DNA from: Codonopsis lanceolata
Taxonomy: Eukaryota > Streptophyta > Magnoliopsida > Asterales > Campanulaceae
Length of the DNA: 64,000 nucleotides
Assembly (NCBI GenBank): GCA_013146195.2
Contig: CM028382.1
Location: 8,254,767 to 8,318,766, forward strand
Direction: 5' to 3'
Positions within the stretch are counted from its first letter, which is position 1. Every line of letters starts with the position of its first letter. The notes beneath the pieces are model-generated. The model was not told the DNA's origin. It worked only from the letters and a program-made list of their open reading frames with translations, and did not search any database. Positions 24,005 through 35,015 of the stretch are shown in pieces. The position numbers and the translations under genes are program-made.

Positions 24005-24426
24005 TCTATATTACAAAACAACTAGGTAATTTATTAAGGTTATTTAGAGGTTGAGATTAAATTATCTTAAAACATTTAACAGTTGAGATTCATCCTCATA
24101 TTTACATGTGTGAGTAGTTATCAATTTTTAACTCCCTATTTTTTCTTTCTCTATTACAAGTCACCTCGTACAATCAATATTATGAGCAGTCACCATTTTT
24201 TCTTCTCCCTATATTTTATCTTTACATTACAAAATCACACCATGCGATTAATCTTCTGAACAATCACCTCTGATAAAACATTGATCATTCAACTATCACA
24301 TGAAGCAATGTACCCCTCAACTGTAACATTTTTTTAAAATCGCACATTCTATTTAGGCACTGTCATTTCATTTGACGAAATCAGATATACTGACATCGTA
24401 TCATAGGCACGAACATTAAGATCTAG
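24005..24426 (+). mobile_element. Non-autonomous Helitron (H1)
   Basis: The 5' end TCTATATTACAAAAC follows an A and the 3' end ...AAGATCTAG is followed by T. No target duplication is seen, as expected for Helitrons. The hairpin near the 3' end (caTCGTAtcataggcACGAac) is degenerate. About 420 bp, non-coding. The same sequence occurs at 26211, 30930 and 31085. Confidence 0.75.
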
Positions 24427-24573
24427 TAGTAAATATTAAAGCTTTCCCACAACAAATCCATCATCGGATGACTCAAAAAGACAACGCACTTTGCACCTTT
24501 TGCACCTCCAGCACAAGCAGAAAATGCGGTTTTGATCATATAATTAATCATATTATCTCACTTTTATTAATTA

Positions 24574-26137
24574 GGAAAAACCCCTCACTTGGCCATCCAA
24601 CTTTTCAAAAACTTGCAAGGCGGTCACCGAAAGTTTAAAAATTTGCAATGAGGCCACTAAACATTAGTTAGGCTACAAGCAAGCTTATTTTTTGGATGGA
24701 CGTTAGTTCCTTCATTAAATCAGACTCAAATCTCTATTTTGTCTCTTTAAATTGAAAATTATTCCTTATGCGTGATACTAGAAACCTAAAAGGGTCCAAG
24801 TGAAAAAATGACATTGTCTTTTCTCTCTTGGCTGACCTAGTTGAACGTTTCTCCTCCCCCGCCTCCTTAATTTACAATACCCATCAAACCCAAATGAAAA
24901 TTTGGGAAGAACCGAAATAGAGGACCCAAAGATATTCTGGAAAATTTCCCCCATCGATAAAGATTTTGAATTTCTGAGTTGGAAAATGATTTGGGTAAAA
25001 GGCCGGAATGAGATCGTTGTGTGAGAGACGGAGGTTACACAAGTTTGGGAAAATCAAATATTTACGGAATGGTCTTGGTATCTTTGGAGCAGTGACAGAG
25101 AAAATGGCTAAGCTTCTACTCTGAGTTAGTTCGGTGGGGATTTGCAACGGGGGTAGATTTGTGTTGTCGCCGATGCTGAAGGTTTGTAAGCTGGTGAGGT
25201 CGCGGAAGAAGTGAGGTGGGATGGAGGTGAAATTGTTGGAATCAAGTAGAATTCCTGGAGGAAGGTGAGGTTGGAGAGGGAAGGTAAGTCGCCGGAGAGG
25301 GAGTTGGGCTGGAGGGCTAGGGTTCTGAGCAGGGTAAGTTGGTTGAGGTCGGTTGGTGCCGGAGAGAGATTTTGAACGGAGATTGGTTGAGGTGACTCTT
25401 CTAGAGTTGTCACAGTTGATGTTGTCTCATTAGTAGTAGTCGGATCCTAACCAGTCTGTTCTGGAGATGGCAGCGCAGATATTTGTCATTACTGCATTGT
25501 CGCCGGCGATGGAGTGTGAGATGAGGGAGAGGAGAGAGAAGAGGAGGAGGAGGGCTTTGAGATGAGCCATTATGGTCGGGATCTTGGGCTGGGAGTGGGG
25601 TGTGGGCGAGGCCATATAGTGTGTGTTTGTGTGTGTGTGTGTATGTGTGAGAGAGAGAGTTGGTTTTAAGCTTTGCTGGTTGTTGTAATGATGGGGGATA
25701 TTTTCCAGAAAATCTTTGAGTCCTCTATTTGGGTTCTTCCCAAATTTTCATCTGGGTTTGATGGGTATCGTAAATTAAAGAGTGGTTTTAAATTTTGAGG
25801 ACCAATTAAAGGAAAATTATCAAAATAATCATAGAAAGAAGGTGGGGGGAGGAGAAGCCTTCAACTGGGTCAGCCGAGAGAGAGAGAGAGAGAGAAGACA
25901 ATGCCTTTTTTTCACTTGAACCCCTTTAGGTTTCTAATATCACACAAAAGGAATAATTATCAATTTAAAGTGGCAAAATAGAGATTTGACTTTGATTTAA
26001 TGACGGAACTAATATCTATCCAATAAATAGGCTCGCTTGCAGCTTAACTAATGCTCAGTGGCCTCATTGCAAGTTTTAAACTTTCGGTGGCCTTCCAAGT
26101 TTTTGAAAAGTTGGGTGGCCAAATGATGGGTTTTGCC
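24574..26137. mobile_element. Pack-MULE with 9-bp TSD carrying a receptor-kinase fragment
   Basis: Terminal inverted repeats of nearly 400 bp (about 24574-24958 and 25690-26137) begin GGAAAAACCCCTCACTTGGCC and GGCAAAACCCATCATTTGGCC. They are flanked by a perfect 9-bp duplication tattaatta (24565-24573, 26138-26146). The middle holds a TMK-like receptor-kinase 5' fragment on the minus strand. TIR length and duplication length are those of Mutator-like elements. Confidence 0.9.
24884..25615 (-). pseudogene. Captured TMK-like receptor kinase 5' fragment
   Basis: The minus strand from 25615 starts with a signal-peptide-like stretch (LKALLLLFSLLSLISHSIAG) followed by GDNAVMTNICAA and WLGSD, the start of the TMK receptor-kinase ectodomain. 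After a break, 25413-25126 gives the leucine-rich repeat words DLNQLTLLRTLALQPNSLSG and LPSLSNLTFLQEFYL. 25147-24884 gives QIPTELTQSRSLAIFS and NLCNLRLSHNDLIPAF. Known family: TMK-type LRR receptor-like kinases of the plasma membrane, whose ectodomain has these blocks in this order. The Trp-x-Gly LRR cap region is missing, frameshifts separate blocks, and no transmembrane or kinase part is present. It cannot make a receptor. A small RNA or chimeric transcript role is possible but unproven. Confidence 0.83.
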
Positions 26138-26801
26138 TATTAATTAAAAGGCAAAATAAATACTTGCCACTTTTCTAGATAATATAGCAAGTAATGTTAG
26201 GATCATAAAATCTATATTATAAAATAACTAGGTAATTGACTAAGGCTATTTAGAAGTTGAGATTAAATTTTCTTAAAACATTTAACGATTGAGATTCACA
26301 TTCACATTTACATGTTTGAGTAGTTATCCATTTTTAACTTCCTATTTTCTCTCTATATTACAAGTCACCCCTACAATTAATATTATAAGCAGTCACCCAT
26401 TTTTCTTCTCCCTATATTTTATCTTTACATTACAAAGTCATTGTAGACACCCCAATTTTATACCCCTGGTATGTAACTCTAACATGTGATATCAAGACCT
26501 GCTAAAACTTAACAAATGTCAAGTTACAGGGTTTAAAAATACAAAAGATAAAGCAGGATGCGTAAAACGGTAAAATGTAGGGGCTAAAGCGTCAAAATTG
26601 GAACCTGGAACAGTGGGCTGGCGCAGCCAGAAGAGGCCCTTGGCACGGCGCCCACAGAGGGTTATGGCAGCGCCCAGAGAGCTACAGTGTAGCTACAGTT
26701 GCTCCCCAGTTAACATATTGTGCAGCTTCTGATGCGCGGAGTACAAGGAAATGAAGCGCCAAGAGAGAAATTGTAATCCCCGATGAGTCCCTCCTCCAGC
26801 C

Positions 26802-26809
26802 TATAAATA
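26802..26809 (+). promoter_or_regulatory. TATA box of the LTR-like element
   Basis: cctataaatagagagc is a strong plant TATA context within the putative U3 region. Confidence 0.55.
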
Positions 26810-27599
26810 GAGAGCTCGGGGTTCACTTTCAACACACCGATCAGTGATCACAAACTCTCCGCGTCGTTGTTACGCTGAGAAAAAAGAGTGAGCGAAATGA
26901 GATAGGGAGCGATCCTTCTATAAAGCCTCAAAACCCTGCCAAAACTCCGCCAAAAGTAAATCCAACCAGTCAAAGTGATCCATAGCCCTCTAGTTAGGAA
27001 TCCACTTTATTTCTTCGGTCCAAAAACCTTGGAAAGAGCAGTTGCTCTGCCCGAGTGAAAAGGCCAAAACCACCAAAAATGAGCCGTTACTCTGCCCAAA
27101 CCGCAGCAGCAGCAACATAAAAAAGACTCTCTCTCTCGAGAAGGATAGAGCGAGCACACCACGCTCTAAAAAGTAACGCCTTTAAGGGAGTTTATTTATA
27201 AAAAAGTTCTTTTCAAATCCGGTCCAATGTAAAAATATAACTCGTTGTGTTGCCCGGATTTAGTTAGGAAATAGTATATAAAAAAGTCGTTATTATGGCC
27301 AAATATTTTTAAATGTATTTGTAATTATTTTAAGAAGACGACTGCAAGTCCGTAAATAATGTATCCATGGATGTATTTGTTTTTATTTCCTGTCTTTTAA
27401 TGCATTATTTATTTGCTAGATAAATATAACAAAAAGCATACTTTAACCAAAAACCGCTTTTGAGAACGAAAGGGCGAGTTGGGTGCCTAGCACCTTCCCA
27501 ACTCGTAACTAAGCCTCCGAACCCGTTTTTTCAATCTCTGGTTTTCTTTTTTTCTTTATTTCTTCCTTAAAATAAAGATGGCGACTCTATAAAACATTT

Positions 27600-28130
27600 T
27601 GGATCCAGTGGGGCCTCGCGACACTCCTTTCTTACACTTTTTTGTTTTCCCCTAAAAAAGGGAGAATGAGAATGAAAGGGTGATGTATTCCTATATCCTG
27701 GTATCCCCTAAAAAATGGATAACTTGAAAAAGAAAACTCAAAGCACTCATAGTGATCCGAAATATGCCATAAGACATTTTTCATAAAATCCATAGTGGAG
27801 CCTCGCAACACTCATTTCTTGCACTTTTCTGTTTTCCCCTAAAAAAGAGAGAATGGGAATGGAAGGGTGATGTATTCCTACATCCTGGTATCCCCTAAAA
27901 AAGGGATAATTAACTTGATGTAGAAAACCCAAAGGTCCCATATTGGACCAAATATTCACTGAAGTTACCGAGGCGTATTCAACACGCTATTTTAGACAGC
28001 ACTCTTTCCGCATTTTTAATTTCGTCATGCCTTAAACAAGGGAGGGTGGAATGGAAAGCGTGGTGTCCTGCTTCCGCACGTACGCACAACCCAATCCAAG
28101 GGCGTGCGGGGCGCGGGCGCACTCCGGGGA
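27600..28130. repeat. Tandem repeats of about 185 bp
   Basis: Units at about 27600-27786 and 27787-27965 share cctcgcRacactc, gttttcccctaaaaaa and gggtgatgtattcctaYatc. A third, more diverged unit (27966-28090) keeps gacagcactctttc and ggaatggaaagcg. Confidence 0.8.
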
Positions 28131-28372
28131 ACCTACAGTCACACCTTACGATTAATTTTCTAAACAGTCACCCCTTATAAAACATCAATCCCTCAACCAT
28201 CACTTGAAGCAATGTACCTCTCAACTGTAACATTTTTTTAAAATCGCACCTTCTATTTAGACACTGTCATTTTAATTGACTAATTTTGGTTGGTTCTGAC
28301 TTAGGGACAACATGCTAAATTAATAATTCATTAATTTTATATGATAATACGTATATGATTACTTATAAAGGC

Positions 28373-29024
28373 TGATATGATATTGACAAGCCATAAGCGT
28401 GTTTTTAAGAGTTAAGGGATCTACTGGATAAGCTTGGCAACTTGTAGGCAAGTTTGGAAGCTTGGAAAACTGTTTGGAGACTTCAGGGGGGGTCAAAGTG
28501 GCAAATTCAGAGCAGCTGTGAAGCTTGCGGACGCAAGGGGTCTACAGCCTTGCGACCGCAAGGTCTCCAGAAAAGGCTGTCGTTTTTGTTTATTTTCCTG
28601 TTTTATTGTTTGGGTAATTTTAGTTTCTTTTTTTATTTAGAGCTTCCTTTATTTAAGAGTTTCCTTTTAATTAGAGTTTCCTTTTAATTAGTTTTCTTGT
28701 CCTACAAGAATTAGGATTTATTTTGTAAGCCTATAAAAAGGTATTCTTAAACATTGTTTTAGGTGGAGAATTGAGATTAATAAAAGTTGAGTGATTTTCT
28801 GGTTAGAAAATTGTTTCTTATTTGAGTGTCCTGGATTGGAAGCTCGGATTATAAACTTCGTGGATTCGTTGTTTATAGTTGAAATTCAACTTATCAGTTG
28901 GAGAGTCATCCCAATTGTGGCGTCATTCACAATTCCAAGGTTCGCGTCATCTCGAAGGCGTTGGGTCGCGGAGTCATTCATCCTAATACCTTCCTAGGAG
29001 ATCCTTGGGTCCGTTCCGTTATCA
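28373..29024 (+). repeat. 5' LTR of the non-autonomous element
   Basis: 652 bp. Contains tataaaaagg near 28732 as a likely TATA box and matches the 3' LTR closely, with short indels around 28490 and 28545. Confidence 0.9.
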
Positions 29025-29026
29025 TT

Positions 29027-29038
29027 TGATATCAGAGC
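29027..29038 (+). other. Primer-binding site (initiator tRNA-Met type)
   Basis: TGATATCAGAGC, two bases after the LTR, differs by one base from the common plant PBS TGGTATCAGAGC. Confidence 0.8.
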
Positions 29039-29149
29039 AATCCTAGTCACGGTAATTCCATTTTATCTTAAATTTTGTGTATTTATCGTTCTAGTTGTTA
29101 AACTCTAATTGTTCTAGGGTTTATCATTCATAAAAAAAAAAAAAAAAAT

Positions 29150-29550
29150 TACTGTTCATCCGGAGTTACTGTTCATCACCGGACACTGTTCAGCGTCGGA
29201 ATCACTATTCACACCGGAAAACACTGTTCACGCCGGTTACTGTTCACAGTTACTGTTCATCGGCACTGTTCACTACAAAAAAAAATTTAATTTTTTTTTT
29301 TAAAAAAATTTATTAATTCATCTAGTTGTGTTAAACGTGGATCATCAATCCTTATTTAATCGTGTTGTTTTTTTTCAATTTTGAAATCCTAATTGTTCTA
29401 GGATTTGTTACTTATAAAAAAAAAATTAATTTTTTTTTAATTATTAATTAATCTAGTTGTGTTAAACTTGGATCATCAATCCTTGTTTAATCGTGTTGTC
29501 TTTCAATTTTTGAAATCCTATTTGTTCTAGGATTTGTTACTTATATAAAA
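29150..29550. repeat. Repeats in the untranslated leader
   Basis: The octamer actgttca recurs about eight times at 29151-29275. A unit of about 125 bp with tctagttgtgttaaac and ggatcatcaatcctt then repeats at about 29320-29430 and 29450-29545. Confidence 0.8.
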
Positions 29551-29620
29551 AAAAATAAACAAATAATATTGTGACTTTGAGTGCATACACGCAAGGGAGT
29601 GAATCACCAAAATAATCATC

Positions 29621-30250
29621 ATGTCCGAACTTCCTAAACCATCGCCTATGGATGATTGGACAGAGTTTTTTCGAGAGATAGCGGGTGATGAGATCTTGAT
29701 GGAGAGATTGAGAAGACTTGAAGAAGAATATGACATCCTTACTCAAGGGCGTTCAACATCAAAGAGATTGAGTGAATGGAAGATTGAAAGAAAAGATGGC
29801 ATCATTACTCATGTGCCTTCAACATCAAAGTGTTTGAGAGAATGGAAGATTGAATGCGATAGAATTGAAAAGGAGAGAATTGAAAAAGAAAATATTGAGA
29901 AAGAAAGGATTGAAAAGGAGAAAATTGAAAAAGAAAATATTTAGAAAGAAAGGATTGAGAAAGAGAAAATCGAGAAGGAGGAGGAAGAGCGAGAAAGGGC
30001 AGAGAAAGAAGAAACTGACGAGAAATTAACAACGGTTCAAGAAAACTTGAAGCTATCGCAAGTATACGAAGACCCGCTTGATTTTACAACTACAATTTTG
30101 CCTTGTTCTTGGTTAATCAAACGGATGATCGATGACTACTTCTTCTTGACTCAATGGGCGGATTGGATGGATCTTGTCTCACGGGCAAATCGTCGAGTTT
30201 CATGTGCGGATTTGAGGACAAATCCTTTTGAAGAGGGGGAATATGATATG
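29621..30250 (+). CDS. Charged coiled-coil protein of the non-autonomous LTR element (one internal stop)
   Basis: The frame starts MSELPKPSPMDDWTEFF and continues through a heptad-like region of repeated IEKE/IEKEK units (about residues 85-135). It ends in a distinct segment (DPLDFTTTILPCSWLIKRMI, FLTQWADWMDLVSRANRRVS, DLRTNPFEEG) that runs into the polypurine tract. A TAG at 29942-29944 interrupts it, and the same frame is open before and after. The coiled coil and E/K/R richness could support a Gag-like packaging role, but no zinc knuckle or protease is visible and I do not recognise the family. The position of the frame's end on the PPT is typical of LTR elements. Confidence 0.6.
30230..30241 (+). 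other. Polypurine tract
   Basis: gaagagggggaa lies just before the 3' LTR start at 30244. Confidence 0.85.
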
Positions 30251-30898
30251 ATATTGACAAGCCATAAGCGTGTTTTTAAGAGTTCAGGGATCTACTGGAT
30301 AAGCTTGGCAACTTGTAGGCAAGTTTGGAAGCTTGGAAAACCGCTGTTTGGAGACTTCGGGGGTCAAAGTGGCAAATTCAGAGCAGCTGTGAAGCTTGCG
30401 GACGAGGGTCTGACACTTGCGACCGCAAGGTCTCCAGAAAAGGCTGTCGTTTTTGTTTATTTTCCTGTTTTATTGTTTGGGTAATTTTAGTTTCTTTTTT
30501 TATTTAGAGCTTCCTTTATTTAAGAGTTTCCTTTTAATTAGAGTTTCCTTTTAATTAGTTTTCTTGTCCTACAAGAATTAGGATTTATTTTGTAAGCCTA
30601 TAAAAAGGTATTCTTAAACATTGTTTTAGGTGGAGAATTTTGATGAATAAAAGTGAGTTGATTTTCTGGTTAGAAAATTGTCTTGTTTCTTTGAGTGTCC
30701 TGGATTGGAAGCTCGGATTATAAACATCGTGGATTCGTTGTTTATAGTTGAAATTCGACTTATCAGTTGGAGAGTCATCCCAATTGTGGCGTCATTCACA
30801 ATTCCAAGGTTCGCGTCATCTCGAAGGCGTTGGGTCGCGGAGTCATTCATCCTAATACCTTTCTAGGAGATCCTTGGGTCGTCCGTTTCTCGTTATCA
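30244..30898 (+). repeat. 3' LTR of the non-autonomous element
   Basis: 655 bp, nearly identical to the 5' LTR. It ends CTCGTTATCA followed by the duplication aaggc. Confidence 0.9.
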
Positions 30899-30929
30899 AA
30901 GGCCCCATGCATTATATAATTATTAATCT

Positions 30930-31084
30930 TTTTTTTTCTTCTCCTTATGTTTTATCTTCATATTACAAAGTCACACCCTTCAATTAATCTTCTGAACAGT
31001 CACCCTTATACAACAACAATCCCTCAACTATCTCTTGAAGTAATATACTGGCACCGTGTCATAGGCACGGGCATGAAAATCTAG
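30930..31084 (+). mobile_element. Helitron 3' end (H3)
   Basis: The sequence has the H1-like cttctgaacagtcaccc block, a clear hairpin CCGTGtcataggCACGG (31053-31069) and ends ATGAAAATCTAG. It is the right-hand part of a copy broken on its left. Confidence 0.75.
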
Positions 31085-31509
31085 TCTATATTATAAAATA
31101 TCTAGATAATTGACTAGGACTAATTAGAGATTGAGATTAAATTATCTTAAAAAATTTAATTGTTAAGATTCACCCTAGCATTCACATGTGTGAGTAGTTA
31201 TTTATTTTTAACTCCTTATTTTTTTCTTTTCCCTATTACAAGTCACCCCCTACAATTAATATTATGAGCAGTCACCTATTTTTCTTCTCATTATGTTTTA
31301 TCTTCACATTACAAAGTCACACCCTGCTATTAATCTTCTGAACAGTCACCCCTTATAAAATATTAACCCCTCAACTATCACTTGAAACAATGTAACCTTC
31401 AGCTGTAACATTTTTTTAAAAGTCGCACCTTCTATTTAGGCACTGTCATTTCAATTGACGAAATCAGATATACTGACACCGTGTTATAGGCACAGACATA
31501 AAGATCTAG
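31085..31509 (+). mobile_element. Non-autonomous Helitron (H4), head-to-tail with H3
   Basis: TCTATATTATAAAATATC begins immediately after the CTAG of H3. The 3' end ...AAGATCTAG is followed by T. The hairpin caCCGTGttataggCACAGac is nearly intact. About 425 bp, non-coding. Confidence 0.75.
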
Positions 31510-31864
31510 TTTAAGTACAAAAGATACATGCTCGTGCGTTTATCAATATAAATATAATAGATTATTAATGATTGATCAAAAATTAGAAAAACATTTATTT
31601 GTTTTTGGTCACATGTATTAAGTATGGAAAGAACTAATTACAACTCAACATGCATTTCATTTTCTTTCATCAAATTTTTTAAGGAAAAAATATTTGTTAC
31701 TCCGCAGAGACATAATAAGACACATGTCTTGTCATTGTTAAGTTTCCATCATTTCAAAAAAATAGTCTTAATCGACAAGAAGTAAAACTTTTTAAGAGTA
31801 CAGTTTTATTTTCTTGAAAATATTTTAAATCGTACTAAAATAATTATTATGTTTAAAATAACAC
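31510..31864. other. Gene-free stretch
   Basis: AT-rich spacer between Helitron H4 and LTR fragment S4. Nothing recognisable. Confidence 0.5.
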
Positions 31865-32216
31865 CGATGTGCCCGACCCAAATTCAGTCACGAAAATAGT
31901 ACGTCAGTCATCACGTGCCAATCACGATCTCAAAAATAGAAGCCCTCGTGAGCACTAAGCATTGTGCACAAGGTGTCTTACCAAGGTTCACAATCAATCC
32001 TCGACCAAGCCTGACCGAATGAAAATCTTGCCTCTTCGACTAAGGGGGTCATGCCCGGGAACGTAGATCGTTCTATGAGCTAGCACAACTTGCACGAGTA
32101 AGCATTGCGACCATCACGTAAGCTCAGAAGCCTGCGTAAGTAACGACCATATTAGCAAAAGTCCGACGAGCAACCATAGTAAAATCTCGGCCAAGCCCGC
32201 CCAGACAAAGGTATTA
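31865..32216 (+). mobile_element. LTR fragment (S4) interrupted by the Tekay element
   Basis: gatgtgcccgacccaaattc and tcacgtgccaatcacgat match the reversed ends of S2 and S1, in plus orientation. It stops at tatta where the gypsy LTR begins, so the rest should lie beyond that element's unseen right end. Confidence 0.6.
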
Positions 32217-35001
32217 TGTAACGCCCCATAACCTTGCATGTGCATTCTATGCTTGTTTTTATACTTTCTTGGTTGATTGCGATCATGTTTACCTAGTTTA
32301 TAAACGTCTTAGAATTAATATTAAATCATTCTTGAAGTTCTTAACATGTTTAGAATCACGAAAGTCCGTTTGTTGAATCGCCGGTTTGATCGTTTTGAAT
32401 TTAGCCTTAGCGATTCCCCTCGTTGCTCGTATTTGCTTCTATTTCGACGTACGAAGTGTTCGTTGAGTTCTTGGCCTTATATTCAGGTCTTAATCATGTT
32501 GAAACAAGTCTCATTCATGTCCAAGTTATCCTAGTTTGAATGGTGTTTGATTGTAGTTTGATTCGTTGTTCATTCGTCGCGTGGTTCGCGCCTTGTTCTA
32601 CCTTGTTCCGGGAGTTGTTCGGGTGTGTTTCCGACTCATTTTGAGTAGGGTTAGACCTTAGAATGGTTGCCCAAAAGTTTGGGACCATTTAGACCAAGTT
32701 TGAATCAAGTTTTAGACATTCTGGAGCCGAGGAGGGTGGCGCCCGCCTCAAGAGCAAGTTCAAAGTGGACTGAACATTGGAATAGCCTCAGGATATGAGG
32801 CGGCCGCATGGAGCCAGGTGAGGCGCCCGCCTCACCTGCAGAGCTGCTACGGGATTTTTCTTCCCCTGTTTTGAGTTAGGTCGTGAAATGCCTATCCTAC
32901 CCCCATTAAACCCCCTCTAAACCCTTCCTAACTACCCATACTTAGACCTAATCAAGTCCTAACACTAATTAGAAGTCAATTTAGTTTGATTAAGTGTTTG
33001 ATTACTCCCTAACACTCACTAATTTCATTTGAGAAATACCTCTTGTGCCCTTTCTTTCTTTGGAGGTATAAATACCAAGTCTTGACCAGATTTTTAGTAA
33101 GTCTTTCATTAGTTCATCTTGTTCTTATAAGTTAGAGAGAGAGAGAGTTGGGGGCTTGAGTTTTGAGCCCTAGCTCCACCTTCTTCCTCCGATCCCCAAG
33201 GATTCCACCGTTAGATCGCCGCCAAACTTCGGATTCTCGACGAGGACAACGAAAGGAACGACTTCACCGTTTGGATTTGGTTTCTCTTGAGTTTTCATCC
33301 GAACTAGGTAAGTTACCCTTCTTCATTTTAGTACCCATTGACCCTAAGGAAATAAAGTTTATGATGTGTGAGGTCAATGGGGACACATAGTTGCTTCCTA
33401 CGAATTTTGAATGTGTAATTTTGCTAGGAGCATGTCTAGGTTGATTCTTGCCTTTGAATGTTGAAATTACTCTTTCACTATGATTAATTGAGGTCTTGAA
33501 CATGTTAGAAGTAATGTAATATGTTTGTTGATGAAAGTGAAATTATTTGGGAATGCCCTAAATTATGCCTATGTGGTGTTTGTGAAAATGGTTATGTGAT
33601 GTATCCTCAATATTGGACCACATGAAGGACATGAATTATATTGAATTGTATAGGTGAATTTATATCCTTGTGAACCTAGTAGTGACTTAGGTTGGGTTGT
33701 GAAGCATATAGCTTCAATTTCCCCAAAATTGGGAATTTAGTGGAAAGACTCAACGGAGTCGACTCTAGGGAAGAATTGAACATGTTAGACTCTAAATTCA
33801 ATCCCTACGAAGTTTGAACGTCATTTGACTTGGTTTACTCAAGTATAAGTTTGGTTTAATTGATTATCACAAGTTGTTATGAAAGATTGGTTTTGTGCAA
33901 ATTATTGCCTTGATGTGATTACGGTAGAGATTATCCCCTACTTGGATGGTCGAATTCGCTCTTGTCGGATTCGGACCTTAAATTGGTTTAAGTCAAGTAA
34001 ATATCTACTTGTGCATTGCATTAAGTCGGTGGCATTAAATGGTTTGTTTTTCAAGTCGGGGTGGACGATACACGCCTTCACGAATTATGGGATTCGTGCT
34101 CGCTATGGATCGCCGCACCCTGACTCCACACACACCTCCACCGTGGGCAGTGGGAGAAGCCCCTGCCGTGACGCTAAGTGCCGCATTGGCTTGCTATTGA
34201 GATCGAGTAGCACTCGATCGTCGATGAATTCACATAACATCGATGGCACGAACCAAGAATCTAAATGTTTTCAGAGCTACTGGCGGCCGTGACTATCATA
34301 TCCTACTTGTATGATTTACTTTACGCACTTATGTGAATAAGGTGCTAAGTGTTAAATGATGATAACATGTCATATTAGTGATAAATATCATGCTATAAAA
34401 TGAACATGCATATTTTGGTAACTTACTAAGTCTTTCGACTTACTCTATTTGTTTGCTTTGTTTTCCTTAGATCAAAGCCGAGGTGACGTTCCACGCTAGA
34501 TTCACGCATTCGCTTGGACGTTGTGAGCAAGGTTGCTCTTTTGGACATTAATTGGTTAATCTTGTATTTTGGAAAGGATCGATGGGAAGCAAGTCATGTA
34601 GACTTAGCTTGGGTTTTTGTGTTGTAGTAACTTATTATTAATACTTGTAATCTTTTGGTATCCGACTATAAGTCGAGCTTGTTTATATGTGTGTATGGTT
34701 CATCATAGTTTCTTCCGCTAAAGCGTTTAAAGTATTTTTATTGTTGTTGTCTCCGGCATGTTGCCGCTGAGGTTTATTAAGCATGTGTTAATTGTAGGAG
34801 TAGTTGTTGTTCCTACGTGCGCCGCCGATGACTTGTTTAAATTAGGTTGTTTTTCCCGCCAAGTGTAGCAGAGTTGTTACTTGTCCGAAATGTTGCGCCA
34901 CGTGAATTTTAAAACCCTACTTATGCATGCTTATGTGTTTAACTTGATTATTTGGACTGCGATTCGGGATCTCGCATTGGGGTCCGGGTCGGGTCGTCAC
35001 A
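32217..35001 (+). repeat. 5' LTR of the Tekay element
   Basis: 2785 bp, TGTAACGCCCC to GGGTCGTCACA, in the size range of Tekay/Del LTRs. tataaata at about 33067 is the likely TATA box, followed by a (GA)n run near 33133. Confidence 0.9.
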
Positions 35002-35003
35002 GT

Positions 35004-35015
35004 TGGTATCAGAGC
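35004..35015 (+). other. Primer-binding site (initiator tRNA-Met)
   Basis: TGGTATCAGAGC, two bases after the LTR, is the common plant PBS. Confidence 0.93.

Larger units (their letters stand above)
26442..28137 (+). mobile_element. 1.7-kb LTR-like insertion (probable solo LTR or deletion derivative, gypsy Tat/Ogre type)
   Basis: Ends TGTAGACACCCC and GAACCTACA form the inverted pair TGTAG/CTACA. The flanks are gtcat (26437-26441) and gtcac (28138-28142), a 5-bp duplication with one change, inside Helitron sequence. TATAAATA at 26802-26809 fits an LTR promoter. tggcgactct at 27579-27588 resembles the primer-site region of Ogre/Tat elements, which would place internal sequence inside the element. 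It is therefore either a very long LTR or a 5' LTR fused to a 3' end by deletion. No coding motif is seen. Confidence 0.65.
26211..28281 (+). mobile_element. Helitron fragment (H2) broken by an LTR-type insertion
   Basis: 26211 begins TCTATATTATAAAATAAC after an A. Similarity to H1 continues to 26441, is interrupted by the insertion 26442-28137, and resumes at 28138 (cacaccttacgattaatttt) to about 28281. The 3' hairpin and CTAG end are absent here. Confidence 0.7.
28373..30898 (+). mobile_element. Complete non-autonomous LTR retrotransposon with perfect TSD
   Basis: Two LTRs (28373-29024 and 30244-30898) begin TGATATGATATTGACAAGCC and end CGTTATCA. The 5-bp duplication aaggc flanks the element (28368-28372, 30899-30903). 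A primer site (29027-29038) and polypurine tract (30230-30241) are present. The 1.2-kb interior has one reading frame but no protease, integrase or reverse transcriptase. It must use enzymes supplied in trans, like TRIM, LARD or TR-GAG type elements. Confidence 0.92.

Noticed and set aside
26442..28137. Complete LTR retrotransposon
   Set aside because: Only one LTR-like unit with TG...CA ends is visible and there is no pol; treated as a solo LTR or deletion derivative.
29805..30032. Minus-strand frame rich in Phe-Leu-Ser-Gln
   Set aside because: It is the antisense shadow of the IEKE coiled-coil repeat on the plus strand.
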